59,320 nt of DNA, from contig CABWZX010000004.1 of assembly GCA_902510025.1 (NCBI GenBank), forward strand, positions 1 through 59,320, written 5' to 3'. Below the pieces are notes generated by a model. The model made no database searches, was not told the origin of the DNA, and saw nothing but the letters and a program-made list of their open reading frames with translations. A program made the position numbers and the translations under genes. Shown here one piece after another: positions 24,212 through 32,832 of the stretch (positions are counted from its first letter, which is position 1; each line of letters opens with the position of its first letter). This DNA is from an uncultured Pelagibacteraceae bacterium. Lineage in GTDB: Bacteria > Pseudomonadota > Alphaproteobacteria > Pelagibacterales > AG-422-B15.

Positions 24212-24805
24212 TTATTTTAAATGTTGCGTAACATATCTCGCAAGCATATCAACTTCAACATTTATTATTTCACCTTCTTGGATGGAATGAAAGTTTGTGT
24301 TCTTCCATGTATAAGGAACTATATTTACACTAAATGTTCTTTTTGAAACCTTATTGACTGTAAGCGATATACCATTTAATGCGATTGAACATTTTCTGGT
24401 AATAAATTTCTTAGTTTCTTTTGTAATAGCTAATTCAACTTGGTGAGAATTGTTGACCTTATTAATCTTTAATATTTTTGTTATACAATCAACGTGTCCA
24501 AAAACAAAATGCCCACTAATCTCGTCTCCAACTCTTAATGATTTTTCTAAATTTACTATTGATCCTTTTCTTAAATCTGAAAGGTTAGTACATTTTATAG
24601 TCTCTCTAGAAATATCAAAATCTATATCAACAAACTTACCATTCTTTTTAATAGTATGTGCTGTAAGACAAACTCCATTGCATGCTATAGAACTTCCTTT
24701 CTTAATATCTTTTATTTTAAAATTTGTACTAAGCTTTAGAAGATAGTCTCCTTTCTTCTTAAACTCTTTTACTTTTGCAAAATTTTCTATTATTCCAGAA
24801 AACAT
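24212..24805 (-). CDS. ribE: Riboflavin synthase, alpha chain
   Basis: Dismutates two lumazines to riboflavin; 197 residues made of two similar barrels. The N-terminus MFSGIIE is the family signature (usually MFTGIIE). Repeated lumazine-binding motifs appear as IACNGVCLTA in the first half and IALNGISLTVN in the second, with GHFVFGHVD between. It lies between ribD and ribBA. Confidence 0.94.
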   Translation of the reverse strand: MFSGIIENFAKVKEFKKKGDYLLKLSTNFKIKDIKKGSSIACNGVCLTAHTIKKNGKFVDIDFDISRETIKCTNLSDLRKGSIVNLEKSLRVGDEISGHFVFGHVDCITKILKINKVNNSHQVELAITKETKKFITRKCSIALNGISLTVNKVSKRTFSVNIVPYTWKNTNFHSIQEGEIINVEVDMLARYVTQHLK

Positions 24806-24808
24806 TTC

Positions 24809-25891
24809 CTATCCTCGAGTATAAATATCCATAGTATCATCTTCCACTCTTGTACTATTCTCTAACTTAAATTTTTTTACTAAATTCATTTTTCTTATAT
24901 TTAAATTTGAAATTGCTCCGATCCCTTCACCTCCTATTACTTTACTAGCCCTAAACCAGTATATTTTATCAATAAGATTGTTCTTAAGTAACGAAGTACC
25001 TATCTGTGATCCACCTTCAACTAATATACGGTGATAACCTTTCCAAGAAATTAATTTAATAACCTTTCTTATATCTAGCATATCTGGATTGTCGTTCAAT
25101 CTAATCAATGTAATCTTTTTATATTTTTTCTTATTAAAATTAGAAGAGTTATGAAAAATGGATATTTTGCGATTTTTTAATTTAAAAATCTTACTATTCA
25201 AACTTAGACTTAAATTTGTGTCTAAAATAAATATATCTGGAGAAGTATGCTCTAAACCAGGTAATCGACAATTCAATGATGGATTATCTTTCTCAACTGT
25301 ACCCCTTCCAACTAAAATGCAATCGTTCTTACTTCTAAGATAGTGACCCATCATTCTTGAATGTTTTCCAGTAATCCACTTACTATCTTTTGTTTTTGTG
25401 GCAATTTTACCATCAGCAGTTGATGCTATTTTAAGACACACATGAGGCTTATTCTTATTAATTGAATGAAAGAAAATATTATTAAACTTATTCATGTGAT
25501 TATTAAAGTTGGTTTTAGTTACTCGTATACCTCTATTCCTTAATTTTTTTATACCATCACCGTTAACTAATGGATTCTTATCTATTTGAGATATAACAAC
25601 ATCTTTAAATTTATATTTTATAATATTATCAACACATGGTGGGGTTTTGCCTCTATGTGAACAAGGTTCTAAAGTTGAATACATTGTAGAACCTTTCAGT
25701 AAAGACTTATTTCTTACTTGACTAATTGCGTGCATTTCAGCGTGGGGTGAGCCTCCTATCTGAGTCCATCCTCTAGAAAGTATTTCTCCGTTTTTAACTA
25801 TAATCACTCCAACAGGAGGGTTTGGAGCAGTCAAACCAACTGAACGTTCAGCCATTCTAACAGCCAACTCCATATACATTTTGGAACTCAA
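24809..25891 (-). CDS. ribD: Bifunctional riboflavin deaminase/reductase
   Basis: Carries two consecutive steps of riboflavin synthesis; 360 residues. The N-terminal deaminase has the zinc site His50-Ala-Glu52 in SPHAEMHAI, and Cys77 and Cys86 in EPCSHRGKTPPC. The C-terminal reductase starts near 145 with KIASTADGKIAT, and has LVGRGTVEKDNPSL and the VEGGSQIGTSLL NADPH motif. It is three bases upstream of ribE and eight after nrdR. Confidence 0.95.
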   Translation of the reverse strand: MSSKMYMELAVRMAERSVGLTAPNPPVGVIIVKNGEILSRGWTQIGGSPHAEMHAISQVRNKSLLKGSTMYSTLEPCSHRGKTPPCVDNIIKYKFKDVVISQIDKNPLVNGDGIKKLRNRGIRVTKTNFNNHMNKFNNIFFHSINKNKPHVCLKIASTADGKIATKTKDSKWITGKHSRMMGHYLRSKNDCILVGRGTVEKDNPSLNCRLPGLEHTSPDIFILDTNLSLSLNSKIFKLKNRKISIFHNSSNFNKKKYKKITLIRLNDNPDMLDIRKVIKLISWKGYHRILVEGGSQIGTSLLKNNLIDKIYWFRASKVIGGEGIGAISNLNIRKMNLVKKFKLENSTRVEDDTMDIYTRG

Positions 25892-25899
25892 TTTATTAC

Positions 25900-26358
25900 C
25901 TAGTCTTTATTTGAAGAAATAACTCCTAAGAACTCTTCAAAGTCTTTTGCTTCCCTAAAGTTCTTATAAACAGAAGCAAACCTAACATATGCTACAGAAT
26001 CTATGCTTTGAAGTCCTTCCATTACAATCTCTCCAATTACATCTGAAGATACTTCTGTTTCACCTAAACTCTCTACCCTTCTTACTATTCCACTTAACAT
26101 TCTATCTACACGATCACTGTCTACGGGTCTTTTCCGTAAAGCTATTTGGACAGATCTTTCTAACTTATCTCTAGCAAAAGGAACTTTTTTTCCAGATTTC
26201 TTAATTACAGTTAATTCTCTTAATTGAATTCTTTCAAACGTAGTAAATCTTGCTCCACAAGCTGCACAAAATCTTCTTCTTCTAATTGCTGAATTATCTT
26301 CTGTGGAACGAGAATCTTTTACTTGAGTATCGTCATTGCTGCAAAACGGACATTTCAT
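25900..26358 (-). CDS. nrdR: Transcriptional repressor NrdR
   Basis: A zinc-ribbon and ATP-cone repressor of ribonucleotide reductase genes; 152 residues, typical. Zinc ligands are Cys3, Cys6, Cys31 and Cys34 (MKCPFC and FCAACG). The linker FTTFERIQL and the ATP-cone start [18 protein letters not shown] follow. It lies between glyA and ribD, its usual position in Alphaproteobacteria. Confidence 0.96.
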   Translation of the reverse strand: MKCPFCSNDDTQVKDSRSTEDNSAIRRRRFCAACGARFTTFERIQLRELTVIKKSGKKVPFARDKLERSVQIALRKRPVDSDRVDRMLSGIVRRVESLGETEVSSDVIGEIVMEGLQSIDSVAYVRFASVYKNFREAKDFEEFLGVISSNKD

Positions 26359-26367
26359 AAATACCTA

Positions 26368-27630
26368 CTAACTATAAATTGGAAAATTATCACAAAGTTC
26401 TTTAACCTGTTCCCTTACTTTCGCTTCAACTATACTATTATCATTAGGATTTTCTTGAAGTCCATTTAAAGTTTCAAGAATTAATTCCCCAACCCGCTTG
26501 AATTCATCCTCTTTAAATCCTCTAGTTGTTCCTGCCGGAGTTCCAAGTCTAATTCCAGAAGTAACCTTTGGAGGATTGGGGTCTTTTGGTATTCCATTTT
26601 TATTACATGTAATATTTGCATTTTCTAGACTTGTAGAAGCTGCTGCACCAGTTAAATTTTTAGGCGTTAAATCAACTAGTAGAAGATGAGTATCTGTACC
26701 TCCAGAAACTATTTTCAAGCCTCCATCAACTAAAACTTCACTCAGTTTTTTTGCGTTCTTGATTACTTGTTTTATATACTCCTTAAATTCAGGTTTAAGT
26801 GCTTCTCCAAAAGCAACTGCCTTTGCAGCTATTACATGCATCAAAGGACCACCTTGATAACCAGGAAATACTGCTGAATTAAATTTCTTTCCGAGACCTT
26901 TATTGTTTGACAATATCATTCCACCTCGTGCACCTCTAATTGTTTTATGTGTAGTTGAAGTAACAACATCAGCATATTCTAATGGATTAGGGTATTCGCC
27001 TGCAGCAACAAGTCCTGAGAAATGAGCCATATCAATATGCAGATAAGCACCAACTTTGTCAGCAATTTCTCTAAACCTTTTAAAATCTATAATGCGAGAA
27101 TAAGCGCTACCACCAGCAATTATTATCTTAGGACTATGTTCAGTTGCAACCGACTCAACTTCATCATAATTAATCAATCCTTTGTCGTCTAATCCATATT
27201 GAACCGCATTGAACCATTTCCCAGATAAAGATGGAGCAGATCCATGTGTTAAATGTCCACCTGCATCAAGACTCATCCCTAAGATCGTATCACCAGGTTT
27301 AATGAGTGCCAAAAGTACAGCCCCGTTAGCTTGAGCTCCAGAATGAGGTTGAACATTTGCATACTCACACTTGTAAAGTTCTTTTAATCTATTTATTGCA
27401 AGGTCTTCTGCAATATCTACAAATTCACAACCTCCATAATATCGAGCGCTTGCATATCCTTCTGCATACTTATTAGTCAAAATTGAACCTTGGGCCTCTA
27501 AAACTGCTTTGGATACAATGTTTTCAGAAGCAATTAATTCAATTTGATTTTGTTGACGATCTAGCTCTTTATCAATTGCTAGAGAAATCTCTTTATCTAT
27601 CTCATTTAGAGACTTTGAAAAAAAATCCAT
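26368..27630 (-). CDS. glyA: Serine hydroxymethyltransferase
   Basis: A PLP enzyme interconverting serine and glycine with tetrahydrofolate, the main one-carbon source; 420 residues. The motifs [31 protein letters not shown] and the PLP lysine site [15 protein letters not shown] (Lys near 232) are intact. It is the second gene of the rpiB-glyA-nrdR-rib-nusB unit. Confidence 0.97.
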   Translation of the reverse strand: MDFFSKSLNEIDKEISLAIDKELDRQQNQIELIASENIVSKAVLEAQGSILTNKYAEGYASARYYGGCEFVDIAEDLAINRLKELYKCEYANVQPHSGAQANGAVLLALIKPGDTILGMSLDAGGHLTHGSAPSLSGKWFNAVQYGLDDKGLINYDEVESVATEHSPKIIIAGGSAYSRIIDFKRFREIADKVGAYLHIDMAHFSGLVAAGEYPNPLEYADVVTSTTHKTIRGARGGMILSNNKGLGKKFNSAVFPGYQGGPLMHVIAAKAVAFGEALKPEFKEYIKQVIKNAKKLSEVLVDGGLKIVSGGTDTHLLLVDLTPKNLTGAAASTSLENANITCNKNGIPKDPNPPKVTSGIRLGTPAGTTRGFKEDEFKRVGELILETLNGLQENPNDNSIVEAKVREQVKELCDNFPIYS

Positions 27631-27635
27631 AAAAC

Positions 27636-28073
27636 TTAACCTATCTTATTTACTCTTTTTGTATGACGATCTCCCTCAAAAGGAGTCGAAAAAAATTTAT
27701 CGACACAAGATATGGCCGTAGATTCATCTACTAATCTTGCTCCAATAGTTAAAACATTTGCATCATTATGTGCTCTTGCCAGTTCTACCATCTCTTCGTT
27801 AACACACAAAGCTGCTCTTATTCCTTTGTGTTTGTTAGCAACCATAGCCATTCCTTGTCCACTTCCACAAATTAATATCCCTCTAGTAGCATCATCATCA
27901 GCTAAATCAGTACATACCTTCTTTGCAAAATCAGGGTAATCAACTGAATCATTATTAGTTGGACCTCGATCAATCAAACTAAAATTATTACTTTCTAAAT
28001 ACTCAATAATTTTATTCTTCATCTCAAAACCAGCATGGTCAGACGCGATAGACACTTTAAATTTTTCAGGCAT
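27636..28073 (-). CDS. rpiB: Ribose-5-phosphate isomerase B
   Basis: Interconverts ribose-5-phosphate and ribulose-5-phosphate; 145 residues. Family motifs are [12 protein letters not shown] (about 9-20), [24 protein letters not shown] with the catalytic Cys (near 74) and [14 protein letters not shown]. Ribulose-5-phosphate is the substrate of the DHBP synthase encoded in the same operon. A good promoter lies in the gap before it. Confidence 0.95.
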   Translation of the reverse strand: MPEKFKVSIASDHAGFEMKNKIIEYLESNNFSLIDRGPTNNDSVDYPDFAKKVCTDLADDDATRGILICGSGQGMAMVANKHKGIRAALCVNEEMVELARAHNDANVLTIGARLVDESTAISCVDKFFSTPFEGDRHTKRVNKIG

Positions 28074-28093
28074 ATCTACGTATTTTTAAACCA

Positions 28094-28123
28094 TTTATAC
28101 TAAATATGGTACCATTAAATCAA
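28094..28123 (-). promoter_or_regulatory. Sigma-70 promoter of the rpiB-glyA-nrdR-rib-nusB operon
   Basis: On the minus strand TTGATT (28123-28118), 18-base spacer, TATAAA (28099-28094), 20 bases before the rpiB ATG. Hexamers and spacing are identical to those before tRNA-Glu. Confidence 0.55.
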
Positions 28124-28130
28124 ATATTCT

Positions 28131-28883
28131 CTAGTGAGGCCACAATAATCTTTCCTGTAATATGTCTTTTAATTTTTTTGGCCTGTCAGTCATAATTCCA
28201 TCAACACCATAATCTATTAAAGTTTTCATTTCACTTTCATCATTAATAGTCCAAACATGAATCTTCTTTCCTGAGCTATGTACATGTCCCACTAAATTTT
28301 TTGTTACTATTTTCACCCCATAAAAATACATAGGGATTTGAAGACAAGGAGCGTTATTGTTAAAAAAAGGAAGAAATCTATTTATGAAAAAATTAATTAC
28401 TTCATCCTGAGACATTGAAGTACATAGCCTATTCTTTAAACCATCTCTCAATATATTTAAATTCTCATATTTAAATGATCCAACACAAAATCTATTTAAG
28501 TTTTTTTGTTTTTTAAGTTCATCTAAAAGCAAATAAGCTGATTTCTCACTTTTTGGCTCAATATTAAAATATATATTTGACCAAGTGTTTAACGCTTCGG
28601 ATAAAAGAGGAACTTTGTGCTTATTAAATATTTTATATTCTTGTAATTCTGCAAAACTTACATCGGAAATCTTAACATCTAAATTACAAATTCTTTTTAA
28701 ATCATTATCATGAAAAATTACCAATTTATTATCTTTGGTATGCTGAACATCTGTTTCTATATATTGATATCCTAGATTTATTGATTTTTCGAATGCTTCT
28801 AATGTATTCTCATCATTTTCAATAGATCCGCCTCTATGAGAAAAAGGAGTAAATTTGTAATTGTCTAAATAATCAAAAGGCAT
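28131..28883 (-). CDS. Glycerophosphodiester phosphodiesterase (first copy)
   Basis: Releases glycerol-3-phosphate from glycerophosphodiesters; 250 residues, cytoplasmic UgpQ type with no signal peptide. Catalytic motifs are SHRGGSIENDENTLEAF near 18-34 (His-Arg general acid/base), YIETDVQHTKDN with the metal Glu and Asp, and IFHDNDLKR with the second His. The C-terminal HVWTINDE and GVDGIMTDRP are also standard. It is divergent from DUF1295, only 14 bases apart. A second copy is encoded at 57944. Confidence 0.92.
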   Translation of the reverse strand: MPFDYLDNYKFTPFSHRGGSIENDENTLEAFEKSINLGYQYIETDVQHTKDNKLVIFHDNDLKRICNLDVKISDVSFAELQEYKIFNKHKVPLLSEALNTWSNIYFNIEPKSEKSAYLLLDELKKQKNLNRFCVGSFKYENLNILRDGLKNRLCTSMSQDEVINFFINRFLPFFNNNAPCLQIPMYFYGVKIVTKNLVGHVHSSGKKIHVWTINDESEMKTLIDYGVDGIMTDRPKKLKDILQERLLWPH

Positions 28884-28890
28884 ATATATA
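28861..28890 (+). promoter_or_regulatory. Promoter of the DUF1295-hemB unit
   Basis: TTGTCT (28861-28866), 18-base spacer, TATATA (28885-28890), then seven bases to the ATG at 28898. It overlaps the first codons of the divergent phosphodiesterase gene. Confidence 0.4.
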
Positions 28891-28897
28891 TAGATCC

Positions 28898-29671
28898 ATG
28901 ATTGAAAATTTTTTAATTATTTTAGCGTTCAATTGGCTCGTCGTCACTCTTTTATGGTTTTCAACTTTAAAAATCAGAAGAGCAGATTTTATTGATATTT
29001 ATTGGGGTCCAAGTTTCTTTTTTTCAGCACTGCTAATATTTTTTTTGAACAATAATTTTACTCTGGCAAGCTTTATAATTCTTATACTTGTTGGGATATG
29101 GGGTATGAGACTAGGTTTGTATTTATACTTTAGAAATATCAAAAAAGATGAAGATAAGAGATATATAAAAATCAGAGATTCAATAGGCAACATTGGTCTA
29201 TATTTTATTACTTATATGATTCAAGTAATATTAATTGGATTAGTGTCTCTTCCTATTCAAATATTGATCATACAAAGTGAAGTAATAAATTTGAATTTTA
29301 TCTCTTTAATTGGAGTTATTGTAACTTTTATTGGAATTATTATTGAGAGTACTGCAGATTTGCAAATGTCTAAATTTAAAGCAATTCCTAATAATAAAGG
29401 GAAGTTGATGGATAAAGGGTTATGGCAATTCTCAAGACATCCAAATTATTTTGGAGATAGTTTATTTTGGTGGGGTATATTTATATTTTCTTATTCATAC
29501 ACATCTAATTTACTGATAATCATATCACCAATAATAATGACTTATTTCCTTATGCGAGTTTCAGGTGTAACGTTATTAGAACGTCAATTAAGATATAAAA
29601 AAGAAGGCTATGATGAATATATAAATAACACAAGTTCTTTTATATTAATGCCTAAGAAAAATAAAAAATAA
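28898..29671 (+). CDS. DUF1295 / steroid 5-alpha-reductase-fold membrane protein
   Basis: A 257-residue polytopic membrane protein with about six or seven hydrophobic helices. The C-terminal block GLWQFSRHPNYFGDSLFWWG is the shared signature of DUF1295, isoprenylcysteine methyltransferases and 5-alpha-reductases, where the Arg-His-Pro-Asn-Tyr segment binds a nucleotide cofactor. The N-terminal IDIYWGPSFF also fits DUF1295. The substrate is unknown; lipid reduction or methylation is possible. It runs into hemB with a one-base gap. Confidence 0.85.
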   Translation: MIENFLIILAFNWLVVTLLWFSTLKIRRADFIDIYWGPSFFFSALLIFFLNNNFTLASFIILILVGIWGMRLGLYLYFRNIKKDEDKRYIKIRDSIGNIGLYFITYMIQVILIGLVSLPIQILIIQSEVINLNFISLIGVIVTFIGIIIESTADLQMSKFKAIPNNKGKLMDKGLWQFSRHPNYFGDSLFWWGIFIFSYSYTSNLLIIISPIIMTYFLMRVSGVTLLERQLRYKKEGYDEYINNTSSFILMPKKNKK

Positions 29672-29672
29672 A

Positions 29673-30683
29673 ATGTCAAATATTCATTCATCAAGTTTCC
29701 CTTCTTTAAGACTTCGTAGAGGAAGATCGAATCCGTGGATCAGAAATTTACTAACTGAAAATAAATTAACAGTTAATGACCTAATTTGGCCAATATTTAT
29801 TTGTGAAGGTGAAAATAAAAAAGAAGAGATATCTTCTATGCCTAATGTTTATAGATATTCAATAGATCGACTTGATGAGATATCTGAGAACGCTAATGAT
29901 TTAGGAATAAACTTAGTTGCATTATTTCCTTATACGCCCGAAGAGAAGAAAACTGAGGGCGGGGAAGAATCTATAAATTCAAAAAATCTTATTTGCGAAT
30001 CTCTAAAAAAGATTAAATCTCAAAAAAATAATTTTGGAGTTATGTGTGACATTGCTCTTGATCCTTATACTTCTCACGGTCATGATGGATTGGTAAATAA
30101 TGAAGGGGAAATTTTAAATGATGAAACAAATTCTTTGCTAGTTAAGCAAGCTTTGTTATTTGCTGAACATGGAGCCGATGTCATTGCGCCTTCTGACATG
30201 ATGGATGGCAGAATAGGTAAGATTAGAAACAAACTTGAGGAAGAGAAGTTCTACGATACTATAATATTATCGTATGCAGCCAAATATGCTTCAAAAATGT
30301 ATTCACCATTTAGAGATGCTGTAGGCTCATCATCAAATCTAAAAACAGACAAAAAAACATATCAAATGAATATTGCAAATTCTGATGAGGCCCTAAGAGA
30401 AGTTGCAATGGATATCAAAGAAGGTGCAGACATAGTAATGGTAAAGCCTGGGATAAGTTATCTTGATATAATTAGTAAAATTAAATCAGAATTTAATTTC
30501 CCAACCTTTGCATACCAGGTATCAGGAGAGTACTCCATGATAAAGGCAGCTGCAGATAAAGGTTTTATTGATGAGGAAGAAATAGTCTTTGAACAACTAA
30601 CATCTTTCAAAAGAGCTGGAGCAGATGCAATATTATCTTATTTTGCACCTGATGTTGCTCGAAAATTAAAATCAGGAAATTAA
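29673..30683 (+). CDS. hemB: Porphobilinogen synthase (5-aminolevulinate dehydratase)
   Basis: Condenses two 5-aminolevulinates to porphobilinogen in heme synthesis; 336 residues. Schiff-base lysines are in LSYAAKYAS and MVKPGISYLD. The metal loop reads DIALDPYTSHGHDG, with Asp and Ser/Thr where zinc enzymes have Cys, so this is the Mg-dependent type. The N-terminal RLRRGR segment matches the octamer arm. It is convergent with the next gene and the two overlap by 12 bases at their 3' ends. Confidence 0.96.
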   Translation: MSNIHSSSFPSLRLRRGRSNPWIRNLLTENKLTVNDLIWPIFICEGENKKEEISSMPNVYRYSIDRLDEISENANDLGINLVALFPYTPEEKKTEGGEESINSKNLICESLKKIKSQKNNFGVMCDIALDPYTSHGHDGLVNNEGEILNDETNSLLVKQALLFAEHGADVIAPSDMMDGRIGKIRNKLEEEKFYDTIILSYAAKYASKMYSPFRDAVGSSSNLKTDKKTYQMNIANSDEALREVAMDIKEGADIVMVKPGISYLDIISKIKSEFNFPTFAYQVSGEYSMIKAAADKGFIDEEEIVFEQLTSFKRAGADAILSYFAPDVARKLKSGN

Positions 30684-31535
30684 TCTTTTAACTAAGCTTG
30701 AAGTATCGAATTGATTTCCACCCATTTTTTGAATCTCTGAATAAAAATCATCAACAATTTTAGTTACTTCCAGATTTATGCCATACTCTTTTGCTTGTTC
30801 AAAAGTAATCGATAAGTCCTTCCGCATTAAGTCAACGGCAAATCCAAAGTCAAATTTATTATCTACCATTGTAGTAAATCTGTTTTCCATTTGCCATGAT
30901 TGTGCTGCCCCAGATGATATCACATCTAAAACATCTTCTGGGGAGAGTTCAGTTTGTTTCATAAAATAAATCGCTTCAGATAAACCTTGGATTAAACCGG
31001 CGATACATATTTGATTAATTATTTTAGTCAATTGACCAGAACCAGAATTCCCCATAAATTTGATTTTTTTTCCATAAGATTTTAATAATTCCTCACATTT
31101 TACAAATGCCTTTTTGTCTCCACCAACCATAATACTTAAGGTTCCATTTTCAGCTCCAGATTGTCCACCAGAAATTGGTGCATCAAGAAAAGTAACTTTT
31201 TTTTGAGAAAAAATTTTTTCTAATTCTAATACTAGCTTCGGAGATACTGTTGAATGATCAATAAATATACTACCTTCCTTTAATTGATTTAAACATCCAT
31301 TCTCTGAAGTTGTAATATCTTGAAGGTCTTTATCATTACCGACGCAAGAGATAACAAAATCATATTCTTTATTAATTAAACTTAGATCATTAATTACTTT
31401 TCCCTTATAGACAGACTGCCACTTATCCATTTTCTCTTTTGACCGGTTATATACTGAAACATCATTTGTTTTACTAAGATATCCTGCCATTGGAAATCCC
31501 ATAATCCCTATTCCTATAAATAAAATTTTATACAT
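30672..31535 (-). CDS. Beta-hydroxyacid dehydrogenase (3-hydroxyisobutyrate / tartronate semialdehyde type)
   Basis: An NAD(P)-dependent oxidoreductase of the 3-hydroxyisobutyrate dehydrogenase family, 287 residues. The Rossmann motif GIGIMGFPMAG is at about 7-17. Substrate motif DAPISGGQSGAENGTL lies near 117-132. The catalytic Lys is in GSGQLTKIINQ (near 167-177). The family covers GarR, MmsB and succinic semialdehyde reductases; the sequence does not pick one. It overlaps the PuuB-like oxidase gene by eight bases, so a shared pathway, such as reduction of a semialdehyde product, is plausible. Confidence 0.88.
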   Translation of the reverse strand: MYKILFIGIGIMGFPMAGYLSKTNDVSVYNRSKEKMDKWQSVYKGKVINDLSLINKEYDFVISCVGNDKDLQDITTSENGCLNQLKEGSIFIDHSTVSPKLVLELEKIFSQKKVTFLDAPISGGQSGAENGTLSIMVGGDKKAFVKCEELLKSYGKKIKFMGNSGSGQLTKIINQICIAGLIQGLSEAIYFMKQTELSPEDVLDVISSGAAQSWQMENRFTTMVDNKFDFGFAVDLMRKDLSITFEQAKEYGINLEVTKIVDDFYSEIQKMGGNQFDTSSLVKRLIS

Positions 31536-32832
31536 TAAAAATATCTGTCATTCTTTGCATTGCACTAATTGTTACCAACAAAGGCATTCTAAATAATCTA
31601 CCTCCAGGAAATTTTCTATGTTTTATTTTTTCAAACAATTCTAATTCTGCAGTTTTTCCATTAGCAATACCTTCAGCAAGAATCTTTCCTGCTAAACCTG
31701 TGAGAGCAACTCCATGACCTGAAAATCCCTGAGCATAAAATATTTTTTCACTTTCCATACCAATGTCTGGAACTCTATTCATAGTCAAAGCTATTAAGCC
31801 TCCCCAAATGTAGTCAATTTTTAAATGACTAAGCTGCGGGAATATTTTATCTAATTGTCTTTTTGTTCGTTTCTTTAAACCTTCTACATTCTTTAACGAA
31901 TAACCTACAGCACCACCAAAAATCATCCGCTTGCTTGCTGACAATCTGTAATAGTTTAAATCAAAATTAGTATCTGAGACACAATAATCATTCGGCAGCA
32001 CTTGTTCTTGATGTGAAGAATTTAAATGTTCTGTGCAAACTATGTATGTTTCACATGGCATTACTCTATTTTTAAAATTCATATTTAACTCTTCTAAATA
32101 TGCATTACAACATATGGCTATATTTTTAGCGTTAACTTTTCCTGAACTTAGCAGTACCTCAACATTACTCTTAGCTTCATTGATTTTTCTAACAGAAGAA
32201 TTTTCATACATTTTTACACCTAAATTGTGAGCTGCATGCATCAATCCAATTGCATATTTTAATGGATGCAAGTGACCTGCTCCATAATCTAAAACTCCGC
32301 CATAATATAATGAAGATCCAATTTCACCTTTAACTTCTGCTTTATCTAAGATATCAAGTTTATCATACCCATAAGTTTTAAATTTATATTTCGATTCTTT
32401 TTCATATTCTTTCATCTTACTTTCACTAGTCGCAGCAATAATGCCTCCATTTTTCTTATCACAATCAATATTAAATTCCTCTATTCTCTGATCAATAAGA
32501 TTTACAGAATCAAGAGAGATGTCCCAAATTTGTTTTGCAAAATTTATTCCATAATTTTTTTCAATAATATCTATTCCCCATGCAACATCAGGCCAAATTT
32601 GACCTCCATTTCTTCCTGATGCGCCCCATCCAATTAAATTTTGCTCTAATAAAATAACATTCAATCCTTTTTTAGCTGCCTCAATTGCAGTAGATAAACC
32701 AGTAAACCCTCCTCCAATTACGCATAAGTCACAGCTCAGTTCATCATTTAAAGAGGGAAAAGATTCTTTATCTTTATTTAAGCTAGCTACATAGTAGCTA
32801 TCAGGATACTGTTCCATTTTTCTAGTATTCAA
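31528..32832 (-). CDS. FAD-dependent oxidoreductase, PuuB-like (gamma-glutamylputrescine oxidase family)
   Basis: A 434-residue DAO-family amine oxidase. The N-terminal SYYVASLN matches, from memory, the SYYAASAN start of E. coli PuuB. The FAD-binding Rossmann motif VIGGGFTGLSTAIEA is near 37-51, followed by GWGASGRNGGQI, both close to PuuB text. The C-terminal FSGHGVALTGLAGK is the second FAD contact. PuuB oxidises gamma-glutamylputrescine to its aldehyde; puuA and puuD are not in this window, so the real amine substrate is uncertain. It abuts parC and overlaps the dehydrogenase gene. Confidence 0.82.
   Translation of the reverse strand: MNTRKMEQYPDSYYVASLNKDKESFPSLNDELSCDLCVIGGGFTGLSTAIEAAKKGLNVILLEQNLIGWGASGRNGGQIWPDVAWGIDIIEKNYGINFAKQIWDISLDSVNLIDQRIEEFNIDCDKKNGGIIAATSESKMKEYEKESKYKFKTYGYDKLDILDKAEVKGEIGSSLYYGGVLDYGAGHLHPLKYAIGLMHAAHNLGVKMYENSSVRKINEAKSNVEVLLSSGKVNAKNIAICCNAYLEELNMNFKNRVMPCETYIVCTEHLNSSHQEQVLPNDYCVSDTNFDLNYYRLSASKRMIFGGAVGYSLKNVEGLKKRTKRQLDKIFPQLSHLKIDYIWGGLIALTMNRVPDIGMESEKIFYAQGFSGHGVALTGLAGKILAEGIANGKTAELELFEKIKHRKFPGGRLFRMPLLVTISAMQRMTDIFNV

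Noticed and set aside
28881-28890. TATATATATA run read as a microsatellite or origin element
   Set aside because: Ten bases in an AT-rich divergent promoter are expected; it fits a -10 box, and no DnaA-box cluster surrounds it.
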